64,000 bases of DNA from Labrys sedimenti (GTDB taxonomy: Bacteria > Pseudomonadota > Alphaproteobacteria > Rhizobiales > Labraceae), in assembly GCF_034424805.1 (NCBI RefSeq), contig NZ_JAXOUF010000008.1:124001-188000 (forward strand), given 5' to 3'. Numbering within the stretch: the stretch's first letter is position 1; every line of letters starts with the position of its first letter. Under the pieces are notes generated by a model. It had not been told where the DNA came from and made no database searches. It saw only the letters and a list, made by a program, of their open reading frames with translations. Positions 43,725 through 51,938 of this stretch are shown one piece after another. The position numbers and the translations under genes were made by a program.

Positions 43725-44621
43725 ATGGCAGTTCTGTTGAACCGCAAGACGCGCGTCATCGTCCAGGGCCTGACCGGCAAGATCGGTTCCTTCCACGCCC
43801 AGGACATGAAGCGTTATGGCACCAATGTCGTCGGCGGCGTTACCCCCGGCAAGGGTGGCCAGGACCATCACGGCATTCCGGTCTTCAACACGGTCAAGGG
43901 CGCCGTGCGCGAGACGGGTGCCGAGGCTTCGATCGTGTTCGTGCCGCCGCCCTTCGCGGCCGATTCCATCATGGAAGCCGCCGATGCCGGCTTGAAGTTC
44001 TGCGTCTGCATCACCGACGGCATTCCCTCCCAGGACATGATGCGGGTGAAGCGCTATATGCGCCGCTTCCGCTACGAGGACCGCATGCGCCTGATCGGCC
44101 CCAACTGCGCCGGCGTCATCACGCCCGGCCAGGCGCTGATGGGCATCATGCCCGGCAATATCTATCTGCCGGGCCGGGTCGGCATCGTCGGCCGCTCGGG
44201 TACGCTCGGCTATGAGGCGGCCTCGCAGATGAAGGCACTGGGCATCGGTGTTTCCACCAGCGTCGGCATCGGCGGCGACCCGATCAACGGCTCGTCCTTC
44301 AAGGACATCCTGAAGCTCTTCGAGGAAGATCCGGACACCGACGCCGTGGTGATGATCGGCGAGATCGGCGGGCCGCAGGAAGCGGAAGCCGCCGAATGGG
44401 CCAAGCATCACATGCGCAAGCCGCTGATCGCCTATATCGCCGGCCTGTCCGCACCCAAAGGCAAGCGCATGGGCCATGCCGGGGCCATCATCTCCGCCTT
44501 CGGCGAGTCGGCCCAGGAAAAGGTCGAGATCCTGCGCGATGCCGGTGTCGCGATCGTGCCGACGCCGGCCGAATTCGGGCCGACTGTGGCAGGCGTGCTG
44601 GAAAGCAGGAAGGCGGCCTGA
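43725..44621 (+). CDS. mtkB: Malate-CoA ligase alpha (small) subunit
   Basis: This 298-aa protein has the SucD/MtkB pattern: RVIVQGLTGKIGSFHAQDMK, CITDGIPSQDMMRVKRYMRR, LIGPNCAGVITPGQALMGIM, RSGTLGYEAASQMKALGIGV and the phospho-His loop near GKRMGHAGAIISAFG. It pairs with MtkA and binds CoA. It starts 12 bp after mtkA. A repeat-rich spacer follows before the reductase gene. Confidence 0.94.
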   Translation: MAVLLNRKTRVIVQGLTGKIGSFHAQDMKRYGTNVVGGVTPGKGGQDHHGIPVFNTVKGAVRETGAEASIVFVPPPFAADSIMEAADAGLKFCVCITDGIPSQDMMRVKRYMRRFRYEDRMRLIGPNCAGVITPGQALMGIMPGNIYLPGRVGIVGRSGTLGYEAASQMKALGIGVSTSVGIGGDPINGSSFKDILKLFEEDPDTDAVVMIGEIGGPQEAEAAEWAKHHMRKPLIAYIAGLSAPKGKRMGHAGAIISAFGESAQEKVEILRDAGVAIVPTPAEFGPTVAGVLESRKAA

Positions 44622-44877
44622 TCGGCAAGGTCACGCCGTCCCTCCACCCCTCCGCACTTGCAAAGCAAAGTGCGGGCCTCTCCCCGTAAGAGCGGCGTGG
44701 GAAGACTTCCACCGGGCATTTCATGCCGAAATGCCCGGCATCCCGCTCGACGGTTGGGCGAGATCAAAGGCGAGAGGGTCGATTACCACGTCTGTGTCTC
44801 CTCGCCTCGTTCTCACGGGGAGAGGTGAGGTGAGGGGGCGCGCGGCCCTGCTGTCCCGCCGATTGCAAGGAGTGATC
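44622..44877. repeat. Repeat-rich spacer between mtkB and the reductase gene
   Basis: The spacer has several short hairpins, including CCGCACTT-GCAAAGCA-AAGTGCGG near 44651 and ATGCC-N9-GGCAT near 44723. A CTCACGGGGAGAGGTGAGG segment also recalls dispersed rhizobial repeats. No gene is evident. Confidence 0.55.
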
Positions 44878-45846
44878 ATGAAACCTCGGATTCTCGTGAC
44901 GCGGCGCTGGCCTGAAGCGGTCGAACGCATCCTTGCCGACAGGTTCGACACGACATTCAATCAGGACGACACGCCGCTGACCGCATCGCAGCTGAGCGAT
45001 GCGTTCAGGCAGTTCGATGCAGTCTTGCCAACGGTCAGCGACAAGCTGCCGGCCTCGGTCTTTCCCGAGGCGGATGTGCGGACCAAGCTCCTCGCCAATT
45101 TCGGCGTTGGCTTCAGCCATATCGACATTGACGCGGCGCGTGCCCGCGGCATGACGGTGACTAATACACCGGGCGTCCTCACCGACTGTACCGCCGATAT
45201 CGCCCTCAGCCTGCTCCTTGCCGTGGCGCGACGTGCAGGGGAGGGGGAGCGCCAATTGCGGGCCGGAGAGTGGGCGGGCTGGTGCCCCACCCACATGATC
45301 GGCGCCAAGGTGAGCGGCAAGACCATCGGCATCATCGGCATGGGGCGGATCGGCAAGGCAACGGCCAGACGGGCCCATTTCGGCTTCGACATGAAGGTCG
45401 TGTTCTACAACCGCTCGAAGGTCGACGACGAGACGACCCGCGCCATGGGCGCGCGACAGCTGGCAAGCGTGGAGGAGGTGCTGGCCGAGGCGGACTTCGT
45501 CTCCCTGCATTGCCCGGGTGGCGCAGAGAATCGGCATCTCATCAATGCCGCGAGGTTGCGGGCGATGAAGCCGGGTGCCTTCCTGATCAACACCGCCCGA
45601 GGCGACGTTGTCGACCAGCAGGCCCTGGTCGAGGCGCTCGAAAGCGGAACGATCGCCGGCGCGGGGCTCGACGTCTATGACGGCGAACCGGCGGTGCCTG
45701 CGGCGCTCCTGCGCCTGGAGAATGTGGTCCTGTTGCCGCATCTCGGCAGTGCCACGGAAGAAACCCGCGTGGCGATGGGCATGCGGGCGGTCGACAACCT
45801 CACCGCCTTCTTCGAGGGACGGTCCGTGCCCGACAAGGTTGCGTGA
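44878..45846 (+). CDS. D-glycerate dehydrogenase / hydroxypyruvate-glyoxylate reductase
   Basis: This 322-aa 2-hydroxyacid dehydrogenase has the NAD(P) Rossmann motif TIGIIGMGRIGKATARRA, an Arg in INTARGDVVDQQALVEALES, a catalytic Glu in GLDVYDGEPAVP and the His in VVLLPHLGSATEETR. In the serine cycle hydroxypyruvate from SgaA is reduced to glycerate by such an enzyme; glyoxylate reduction is an alternative. It follows mtkB on the same strand after 256 bp and ends before a clear terminator. Confidence 0.88.
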   Translation: MKPRILVTRRWPEAVERILADRFDTTFNQDDTPLTASQLSDAFRQFDAVLPTVSDKLPASVFPEADVRTKLLANFGVGFSHIDIDAARARGMTVTNTPGVLTDCTADIALSLLLAVARRAGEGERQLRAGEWAGWCPTHMIGAKVSGKTIGIIGMGRIGKATARRAHFGFDMKVVFYNRSKVDDETTRAMGARQLASVEEVLAEADFVSLHCPGGAENRHLINAARLRAMKPGAFLINTARGDVVDQQALVEALESGTIAGAGLDVYDGEPAVPAALLRLENVVLLPHLGSATEETRVAMGMRAVDNLTAFFEGRSVPDKVA

Positions 45847-45909
45847 CGTATCGGGCGATCTGCCGGAATCGGCAGGAGCGATGTGGCTATAGCGGCTTGC
45901 AGCGATGTT

Positions 45910-45939
45910 AATCCCGGTCCCCGTGGGCCGGGATTTTTT
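45910..45939 (+). terminator. Rho-independent terminator after the serine-cycle block
   Basis: AATCCCGG (45910-45917), a 10-nt loop, CCGGGATT (45928-45935) and a run of T, 64 bp after the stop of the reductase gene. Confidence 0.88.
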
Positions 45940-45995
45940 GCGGGCTTCCTGTGTAGGCTGGGACGTTGGCCCTGCCGTCAAACGGCCTCAGTTCA

Positions 45996-46595
45996 TCAAC
46001 CGTGCAGCTTGATTGCGGTTTCCGCGATCGCGCGGCCCTGATAGCCCGCGCCCGCCAGTTCGTTCTCGCTCGGCTGGCGGCTGCCGTCGCCACCGGTGAT
46101 GGTGGTGGCGCCGTAGGGGGCGCCGCCGGTGACCTCGTCGAGCCTCATCTGCCCGGCAAAGCCATAGTTGAGACCGACGATCGTCATGCCGAAATGCAGG
46201 AGATTGGTGATGATCGAGAACAGGGTGGTCTCCTGGCCTCCATGCTGGGTCGCACTCGAGGTGAAGGCGCCACCAACCTTGCCGTTCAGCGCGCCCTTGG
46301 CCCAGAGGCCGCCCGCCTGGTCGAGGAAGTTCGCCATTTGCGAGGACATCCGGCCGAAGCGGGTGCCGGTGCCGACGACGATGGCATCATAATCGGCGAG
46401 CTCCTCGATCTTGGCGATCGGTGCGGCCTGATCAAGCTTGTAGTGCGATGCCTTGGCGGTCGCCTCCGGCACCAGTTCAGGCACGCGCTTGACGTCGACG
46501 ATAGCCCCAGCCTCACGTGCGCCCGCCGCAACTGCGTTGGCCATCGCCTCGATATGACCATAGGCGGAGTAGTAGAGTACGAGAACCTTTGCCAT
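45996..46595 (-). CDS. wrbA: NAD(P)H:quinone oxidoreductase WrbA
   Basis: This 199-aa flavodoxin-like protein has the WrbA signature: KVLVLYYSAYGHIEAMANAV, DAIVVGTGTRFGRMSSQMAN, FLDQAGGLWAKGALNGKVGG and AFTSSATQHGGQETTLFSI. It binds FMN as a tetramer and reduces quinones with two electrons, avoiding semiquinone radicals. It stands alone on the minus strand. Confidence 0.96.
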   Translation of the reverse strand: MAKVLVLYYSAYGHIEAMANAVAAGAREAGAIVDVKRVPELVPEATAKASHYKLDQAAPIAKIEELADYDAIVVGTGTRFGRMSSQMANFLDQAGGLWAKGALNGKVGGAFTSSATQHGGQETTLFSIITNLLHFGMTIVGLNYGFAGQMRLDEVTGGAPYGATTITGGDGSRQPSENELAGAGYQGRAIAETAIKLHG

Positions 46596-47098
46596 CGATA
46601 TCTCCTCTCGATCCAGCGACCTGACTTGTCTGGGCTATTTGCGGTTCGGTTGGGCAGTCGCGCAATTTTTTGGATGTGGGTTGGTTCCTTGCTTCGGGAG
46701 TACCTTCAGACCCGCGACGAGCTTGGTCTCGCCGCCTTGCAGTTTCAGCATTCCCCGGACGACAAAGGGCACGCCCAGAAACAACTGTGTGATGGCAAGA
46801 CCTTCGTCGTGCATACCGGCTTCCCCCGAAAGAATGCATATCCATTCAGTGAAACGAACGTCCTGGCTCATTGCCGCACACATTGCGAGCATGCCCAATT
46901 CCGTCCCGACTATCCTATATCTCGGCTTGGACGGGAATCGATTTTACGTCAGCCAAATCGCCGATCGGCCGAACGGCTTCTGCTCGCTGGCAAGGGATGC
47001 AAGTTATAATTGTATCGATCGTCGCCGGCAGAGAGCATGAACTATCCCTGCAGGGAGAATGCCGGCTTCACGCAATCGCGCGAGGAACCGGTCTCCAC
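46596..47098. other. Spacer with a possible protein remnant; no supported gene
   Basis: On the minus strand, 46635-46898 would encode 87 aa with a segment (LFLGVPFVVRGMLKLQGGET followed by KLVAGLKVLPKQG) that vaguely recalls the OB-fold end of error-prone DNA polymerase DnaE2. The match is weak and the upstream part is not polymerase-like. If real, it is a decayed fragment. The rest shows no gene. Confidence 0.3.
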
Positions 47099-47740
47099 CT
47101 ATGCGTTTCGATCGATGGAACCCCGGCTTTTCGCCGTTCCGTCGGGGTCCACCTGTGTTCGAAAGCCCAGCCAGGCGACATTCAGCACGAGTTCGAGGAT
47201 CTCCTCGCGCCTCGGTCCCGGATGATCGAGCCACCACACGGCGACCGCATGGAGACCTTCCTTCAGAAACGCCGCCGTGCCGTGTCGCTGCCATGACGGT
47301 TGACTTGGCGCGAAGTCGGTCAGCAGCGCGGCGATGCCGGCGGACGCGCCGGCCTGGACCTCGCGCGAAACTTTCGCTGCGACCCGATCACCCGCCGGAA
47401 CCGTCAGCAGCACCCGCGCGGCCTCAGGCGATTGCTCGACGAATGCCAGGAAGGCGTCGATCGAACGCCGGAATTTTTGCTCGGGGCCGATGTCATCCTG
47501 CGCGATCACCTTGCCCTTGCCGATCAAGCTGTCGCGGATTGACTCGAGCACGGCCAGGAACAGCGCCTGTTTGGAAGGAAAATGATCGTAGAGAACCGGT
47601 TTGGTGATCTCCGCACGGGCCGCGATGTCGTCCATTTTCGTGCCGTCATATCCGTCGCGCGCAAATGCGCTCACAGCGGCTTCGATGATCCGGGCCCGCC
47701 GTTCTTCCGCACTCAGACGTTTGCGCACCCTTGACTTCAT
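47099..47740 (-). CDS. TetR/AcrR family regulator
   Basis: This 213-aa protein has the TetR N-terminus RRARIIEAAVSAFARDGYDG followed by TKMDDIAARAEITKPVLYDH and FPSKQALFLAVLE, with the helix-turn-helix at residues 30-55. It is divergent from an NAD-dependent epimerase gene with 54 bp between the starts. A perfect 22-bp palindrome lies in the gap, so it should repress both genes. The ligand is unknown. Confidence 0.94.
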   Translation of the reverse strand: MKSRVRKRLSAEERRARIIEAAVSAFARDGYDGTKMDDIAARAEITKPVLYDHFPSKQALFLAVLESIRDSLIGKGKVIAQDDIGPEQKFRRSIDAFLAFVEQSPEAARVLLTVPAGDRVAAKVSREVQAGASAGIAALLTDFAPSQPSWQRHGTAAFLKEGLHAVAVWWLDHPGPRREEILELVLNVAWLGFRTQVDPDGTAKSRGSIDRNA

Positions 47741-47752
47741 CGCGATCGATAC

Positions 47753-47774
47753 TAACCTACTTCAAAGTAGGTTA
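47753..47774. promoter_or_regulatory. TetR operator: perfect 10-bp inverted repeat
   Basis: TAACCTACTT, CA, AAGTAGGTTA (47753-47774) is a perfect palindrome midway between the TetR gene and the divergent epimerase gene. Size and position are classic for a TetR-family operator. Confidence 0.8.
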
Positions 47775-47794
47775 TCAAGCCGCGAGGTGATACG

Positions 47795-48751
47795 ATGCGC
47801 ATTTTCGTTGCGGGCGCGACGGGCGCGGTCGGACGCCGCCTGGTTCCGCGCCTGATCGGCAACGGCCATAGCGTGGTCGGATTGACGCGAACCCCGGCGA
47901 AGACCGGCCTCCTGCGGGAACTCGGCGCGGAGCCGGTTGTTGCCGACGCGCTCGATGAGACGGCCATTCGCGCATTGGTCGCCGCTGCGGAGCCGGACGT
48001 GATCGTGCATCAGCTGACGGATTTGAAGGGGGCTTCGGACCTGCGCAAATTCGACCGCGTTTTCGCGAGCAGCAATCGGCTGCGCACCACCGGGATTGAC
48101 CATCTACTTGCAGCCGCGCGCGACTGCGGCGTGAAGCGGTTCGTCGCGCAGAGCTTTTGCGGCTGGCCTTATGCGCGGGTTGGCGGTGATGTGAAAGTCG
48201 AGGACGATCCGCTCGACCAGGATCCGCCGCAAGAGCTCCGCGAAACGCTCGATGCGATCCGTTATCTCGAGCACGCCGTCACGACAACGCCCGGCCTGGT
48301 TGGTGTCGCGCTTCGCTATGGTGGATTCTATGGCCCCGACACCGGCGTCTTCGATCCAGCCACGATCGAACGGATTCGCAGGCGTCGTATGCCGCTGATC
48401 GGTGGCGGCACCGCGTGGTGGTCATTCCTGCATGTCGATGATGCAGCGGAGGCAACCGCGCTGGCGGTCGAGCGGGGCGAGGGCATCTACAACATTGTCG
48501 ACGACGATCCGGCGCCGGTGCACGCTTGGCTCACCGAGATCGCTGCAATGCTCGGCGCAAAACAGCCATTCGGCGTGCCGGCATGGCTTGGCCGCCTTGC
48601 CGTCGGGCAGCATATCGTCGTCATGTTGACGCAATCGCGTGCGGGATCGAACGTCAAGGCCAAGCGGGAACTCGGCTGGTCGCCGCGCCATCCTTCGTGG
48701 CGGCAGGGATTTGCCGAAATCATCCGGAATGGCGCGCAACCGATCACTTAG
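47795..48751 (+). CDS. NAD(P)-dependent epimerase/reductase (extended SDR)
   Basis: This 318-aa protein starts with the Rossmann motif MRIFVAGATGAVGRRLVPRL and has VIVHQLTDLKGASDLRKFDR, GVALRYGGFYGPDTGVFDP and SFLHVDDAAEATALAVERGE, as in extended SDR proteins of the NAD-dependent epimerase/dehydratase family. The YxxxK motif is not evident at its usual place, so it may be an atypical, non-epimerase member. GAGGTGATACG precedes the ATG. Likely controlled by the divergent TetR protein. Confidence 0.85.
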   Translation: MRIFVAGATGAVGRRLVPRLIGNGHSVVGLTRTPAKTGLLRELGAEPVVADALDETAIRALVAAAEPDVIVHQLTDLKGASDLRKFDRVFASSNRLRTTGIDHLLAAARDCGVKRFVAQSFCGWPYARVGGDVKVEDDPLDQDPPQELRETLDAIRYLEHAVTTTPGLVGVALRYGGFYGPDTGVFDPATIERIRRRRMPLIGGGTAWWSFLHVDDAAEATALAVERGEGIYNIVDDDPAPVHAWLTEIAAMLGAKQPFGVPAWLGRLAVGQHIVVMLTQSRAGSNVKAKRELGWSPRHPSWRQGFAEIIRNGAQPIT

Positions 48752-49137
48752 ACCGAGACCCATGCCGTCGAGGTGCCAAGAGGTGTGAGCTACGGATGCG
48801 ATCCGGCGGCGGCTCTCACGAACGTCGGCATCCGGGACGCGACCATGCTCCGAGCGCCGCAAGAGGGGCCTGGAGCGGATTTTTCCTGCCTAAGGACAAA
48901 CTATGTTGTGATTTGCGGACAAAGATTGATTCACTGCGCACAACCCACAGGGGAATGAAGCCGCTCCAGCACCGTGAAATCAAACAACGCACTGGAATGA
49001 AAAAATGTTTCACAGTATGAATATGGGCTCAGGCAGGTACCGGATCGTTGTCGTGGCTTGAAGCGCCCCGAAACAGAGAAGGCCCAAAACAGAAGACGTC
49101 GGATCAGAGGTGGCGCGCGCCGCAAATCGAGGGGCAT
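48752..49137. other. Spacer without supported gene
   Basis: The region upstream of the LuxR gene contains an AT-rich part near 48885-49020, including ACTGGAATGAAAAAATG, that probably holds its promoter. I see no coding frame with family features. Confidence 0.4.
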
Positions 49138-49830
49138 ATGAACGCCGAGGGGAAAAGCCAGCGTCAAGGCATCGAGGTCGATAGGATGCGGGGAGCTCCG
49201 GAAGGCCGGTTCAGGGTGCTGATCGCCGAGCGCAACCCCTTGGTTGTGGCTGCTCTTGGCGACATGATCAAGAATGATGCCCGTTTCGAGCTGGTTGCCA
49301 GTGTTCAGTCCGGCGGGGCCTTTCTTACGGCTGTGGCCGAACCAAAGTTCGACCTGGCCGTTCTCGGCTGGAAACTGTCCGACATGAACGGCGCCGAAGT
49401 GCTGGAGGAAATGCGACAGCGTGGCCTGCATACACGCATCGTCATCTTCTCGAACGATCATGACATCGCCATTCTCAAGCAGTGCGTGCGCCTGGGCGTG
49501 CAAGGCTATTGCTACCAGTTCGACGACCCGGCCATTCTGTTCGACACGCTGGTGGCGGTCGCCCATGGCCGGATCTGCATCCCTTACCTGGACGTGTCAA
49601 AGATCAACGACACCCCGCTTTCACGCCTGACGACCCGCGAGCGCGAACTGCTTGCCGTGCTCGCCGACGGCTGGACCAATCTGCAGATCGCCGCCCGCAC
49701 CGGAATCTCGGAAAACACGGTCAAATATCACCTCAAGAATCTCTACGACAAGCTCGAGGTGCGCAATCGGGCCATGGCGGTCGCCCTCTATGCCACCGAG
49801 AAGAGCAGGGGCCCGCAGGCCAATTCCTGA
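49138..49830 (+). CDS. Response-regulator-like LuxR protein lacking the phospho-acceptor Asp
   Basis: This 230-aa protein has a receiver-like domain (FRVLIAERNPLVVAALGDMI, KFDLAVLGWKLSDMNGAEVL, IVIFSNDHDIAILKQCVRLG) and a LuxR helix-turn-helix (LTTRERELLAVLADGWTNLQ, IAARTGISENTVKYHLKNLY). In true receivers the middle segment reads like VLLD-LP-M-G; here the Asp is Gly (VLGWKLSDMNG) and the acidic pocket after the first strand is reduced to one Glu (AER). It is probably controlled by another signal. The start at 49138 has CGAGGGG just upstream. Confidence 0.85.
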   Translation: MNAEGKSQRQGIEVDRMRGAPEGRFRVLIAERNPLVVAALGDMIKNDARFELVASVQSGGAFLTAVAEPKFDLAVLGWKLSDMNGAEVLEEMRQRGLHTRIVIFSNDHDIAILKQCVRLGVQGYCYQFDDPAILFDTLVAVAHGRICIPYLDVSKINDTPLSRLTTRERELLAVLADGWTNLQIAARTGISENTVKYHLKNLYDKLEVRNRAMAVALYATEKSRGPQANS

Positions 49831-49941
49831 CGCAAGGCGGTTGCTGGCTTCACACACGCTCGACTGCGATTGCAGGCTCGTACGTCATCGGCCTGTCATG
49901 ACGGAAGGGCAGAAGGCCGCGCGTGTGAGGAGAGCGACGCG

Positions 49942-50076
49942 ATGACCATCGAACTTTGGCCCTTTCTGGTTCTACCCCTTGCCGGGCTCGTGGCGGGGGC
50001 GGGCATCGTTCGCTTCGTCATCGGACCGGACTGGATGGAATGCCTGCGCCAGCGCCGCGAGTTTCAGCGCCGTTAG
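49942..50076 (+). CDS. Small predicted membrane protein (44 aa)
   Basis: The 44-aa product begins MTIELWPFLVLPLAGLVAGA, a single hydrophobic helix, and ends with a basic tail (LRQRREFQRR), giving a likely N-out orientation. GAGGAGAG lies 7 nt before ATG 49942. I do not recognise a family. It follows the LuxR gene on the same strand by 111 bp. Confidence 0.5.
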   Translation: MTIELWPFLVLPLAGLVAGAGIVRFVIGPDWMECLRQRREFQRR

Positions 50077-50347
50077 GACTTCCTCCGAAAAAGTTGCGAG
50101 GCAAGCACGCCTATCGGCAAGGCGATGGCCTGAACTCTCGCATGTCCTGATCAGGGATCCGCAGGATCGCGGCCGGTGGCGACCTGTCCATCTCGTGCAG
50201 CCAGCGATCGTCCCGTTCAAGATCACCGGGAGAGGGTGAAATGATCTCGACATCGATAACCGAAAGATCACCTGCCGAACCGTCGGCCCTCGCCAGGGAC
50301 CCCTGGGTACGAGTGCTTCGACGAGATGGCTGCGTGCGGCAAAGGCC

Positions 50348-51751
50348 TCAGTCGCCGGCAGGATCCACGACGCAGGGTGATCCGAAGGCGGCTTCGATGA
50401 CGGCACCTGCCGCAAGGCAGAGGTCCTCGCGGAAGCGCGGCGCGAGCAATTGAACCCCCGTCGGGATTCGCCCGCTCAATCCGGTAAAGACCGAGAGCCC
50501 CGGCAGACCGAGGAAGGGCACGCCGATTTGCGGGATCTGGGCGCTCCAGACCCGCTCGAATGCCGCATGGCCCCTGAGGTCCAGATCATCCTCGAACGGC
50601 AGATCGGCTGATACCGGCAGCAACACGACCGGATAGGTCTCCATGAAGAGCTGCCACTGCCGGATCAGGGTGGCTCGCCGGGTCAGCGCCTGGGAATAGG
50701 AGGCGAGGGTGGTGGAGCGCCCAAGCGCCTGGTGACCCCGCAAAACGGTGAGCGCGCCCGGATCGCCTTCCTTCTCGGCCGCGGCAAGCTTGGCCTCGTA
50801 GCCTTCGCCGATCCAGAGCCGGATCTGCAGCTCGGCTGCTTCACGCAGCGGCGGCAGATCCTCGACCTCCTCGACGATCCAGCCGGCGGCCTCCAAATGC
50901 CGGGCGGCTGCGCTTAACTTGGCGCGAATGGCCTCGCAAGTGCCGATCCTGCCCGGATCGAGGCAAAGAGCGACGCGTCTGGTGATGTCCGGCCCCGTCA
51001 GCGGCACGGGCGCCCACCACGGATCGCGCGCGTCCCGGCGCGACAGTGCCTTGAGCGCAAGTCCGAGGTCGTCGATCGAGCGGGCCAAGGGGCCGGATAC
51101 CGCCGTGATCTGGCCGCCGATATCGCGCTCGGGAGACGAGGCGTTGTAGGCCGCCACCCGTCCGGGCGAGGGGCGCAGGCCGTGGACGCCGCAAGCATAG
51201 GCGGGATAGCGGATCGAGCCGGCTATATCGGTGCCATGCGCGATGGAGCCGATGCCGCTCGCGACCGCCGCGGCTGCGCCGCCGGACGATCCACCGGGCG
51301 TCAGCGTGGGATCATGGGGGTTCTTCGTATGGCCGTGCAGGCGGTTGCTGGTGAACCAGCGATAGGAAAAAGCCGGTGTGTTGGTCCTGCCCAGCAGGAT
51401 CGCCCCGGCCGCGAGCAGGCTGTCGACGACGGGGCTGTTGTCCGCGGCCAGCAGATCCTTCTGCGAGGTCACGCCGTTGGTGGTGGCATATCCCTTTTGG
51501 TCCACATTGACCTTGACGGTAACGGGGACCCCTGCCAGCGCGCCGCCTTCTTCGCCGCGGGCAATGGCGGCATCGATCCGGCCCGCCCGTGCCAGGACGT
51601 CGTCGGGCCGCATGTCGACCACGGCGTTGATCGACGGGTTGACGGCAGACAGCCGGTCGAGTGCTGCCACTGCGACATCGCGTGCAGACACCTGCCTGGA
51701 TTTGACGAGAGTGGCGATTTTCATCGCGTCCAAGCGCCAGAGTTCATTCAT
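50348..51751 (-). CDS. Amidase signature family enzyme
   Basis: This 467-aa amidase has the Ser-Ser-Lys triad region: Lys in GVPVTVKVNVDQKGYATTNG, cis-Ser in TPGGSSGGAAAAVASGIGSI and the nucleophile Ser in AHGTDIAGSIRYPAYACGVH. It would hydrolyse an amide or act as an aryl-amidase in the cytoplasm. The length is normal for the family. It is not in a GatCAB context. The substrate is unknown. Confidence 0.93.
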   Translation of the reverse strand: MNELWRLDAMKIATLVKSRQVSARDVAVAALDRLSAVNPSINAVVDMRPDDVLARAGRIDAAIARGEEGGALAGVPVTVKVNVDQKGYATTNGVTSQKDLLAADNSPVVDSLLAAGAILLGRTNTPAFSYRWFTSNRLHGHTKNPHDPTLTPGGSSGGAAAAVASGIGSIAHGTDIAGSIRYPAYACGVHGLRPSPGRVAAYNASSPERDIGGQITAVSGPLARSIDDLGLALKALSRRDARDPWWAPVPLTGPDITRRVALCLDPGRIGTCEAIRAKLSAAARHLEAAGWIVEEVEDLPPLREAAELQIRLWIGEGYEAKLAAAEKEGDPGALTVLRGHQALGRSTTLASYSQALTRRATLIRQWQLFMETYPVVLLPVSADLPFEDDLDLRGHAAFERVWSAQIPQIGVPFLGLPGLSVFTGLSGRIPTGVQLLAPRFREDLCLAAGAVIEAAFGSPCVVDPAGD

Positions 51752-51938
51752 CGCGGTTTTCCGATTCCCTCAATCATGGCATGAAAGCAGAAATAGTGTC
51801 GGCTCGATGCCCATGGAGCAAGAAGGATCATGGCATCTCGCGCCGACGGCGGGCGAATTCGCTTCCGCGATCGTGGAATAGGGTGCAGCGCCATTTGCAC
51901 GATCAGCTTCAATCATCAATGAGGATCCTGGATTGAAC

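Noticed and set aside
41427..44477. A minus-strand frame of over 1000 codons opposite mclA-mtkA-mtkB
   Set aside because: It is a shadow of the serine-cycle genes, with a low-complexity Gly/His/Asp/Ala composition and no domain.
42528..44621. Assignment of the two-gene ligase as succinyl-CoA synthetase (sucCD)
   Set aside because: The sequences cannot exclude it by eye, but the immediate coupling to malyl-CoA lyase and SgaA and the absence of TCA genes favour malate-CoA ligase.
46635..46898. 87-aa minus-strand frame with an OB-fold-like segment recalling the C-terminus of DnaE2
   Set aside because: Similarity is short and vague, the upstream part is unlike a polymerase and there is no clear ribosome site. 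It is mentioned only as a possible remnant in the spacer entry.
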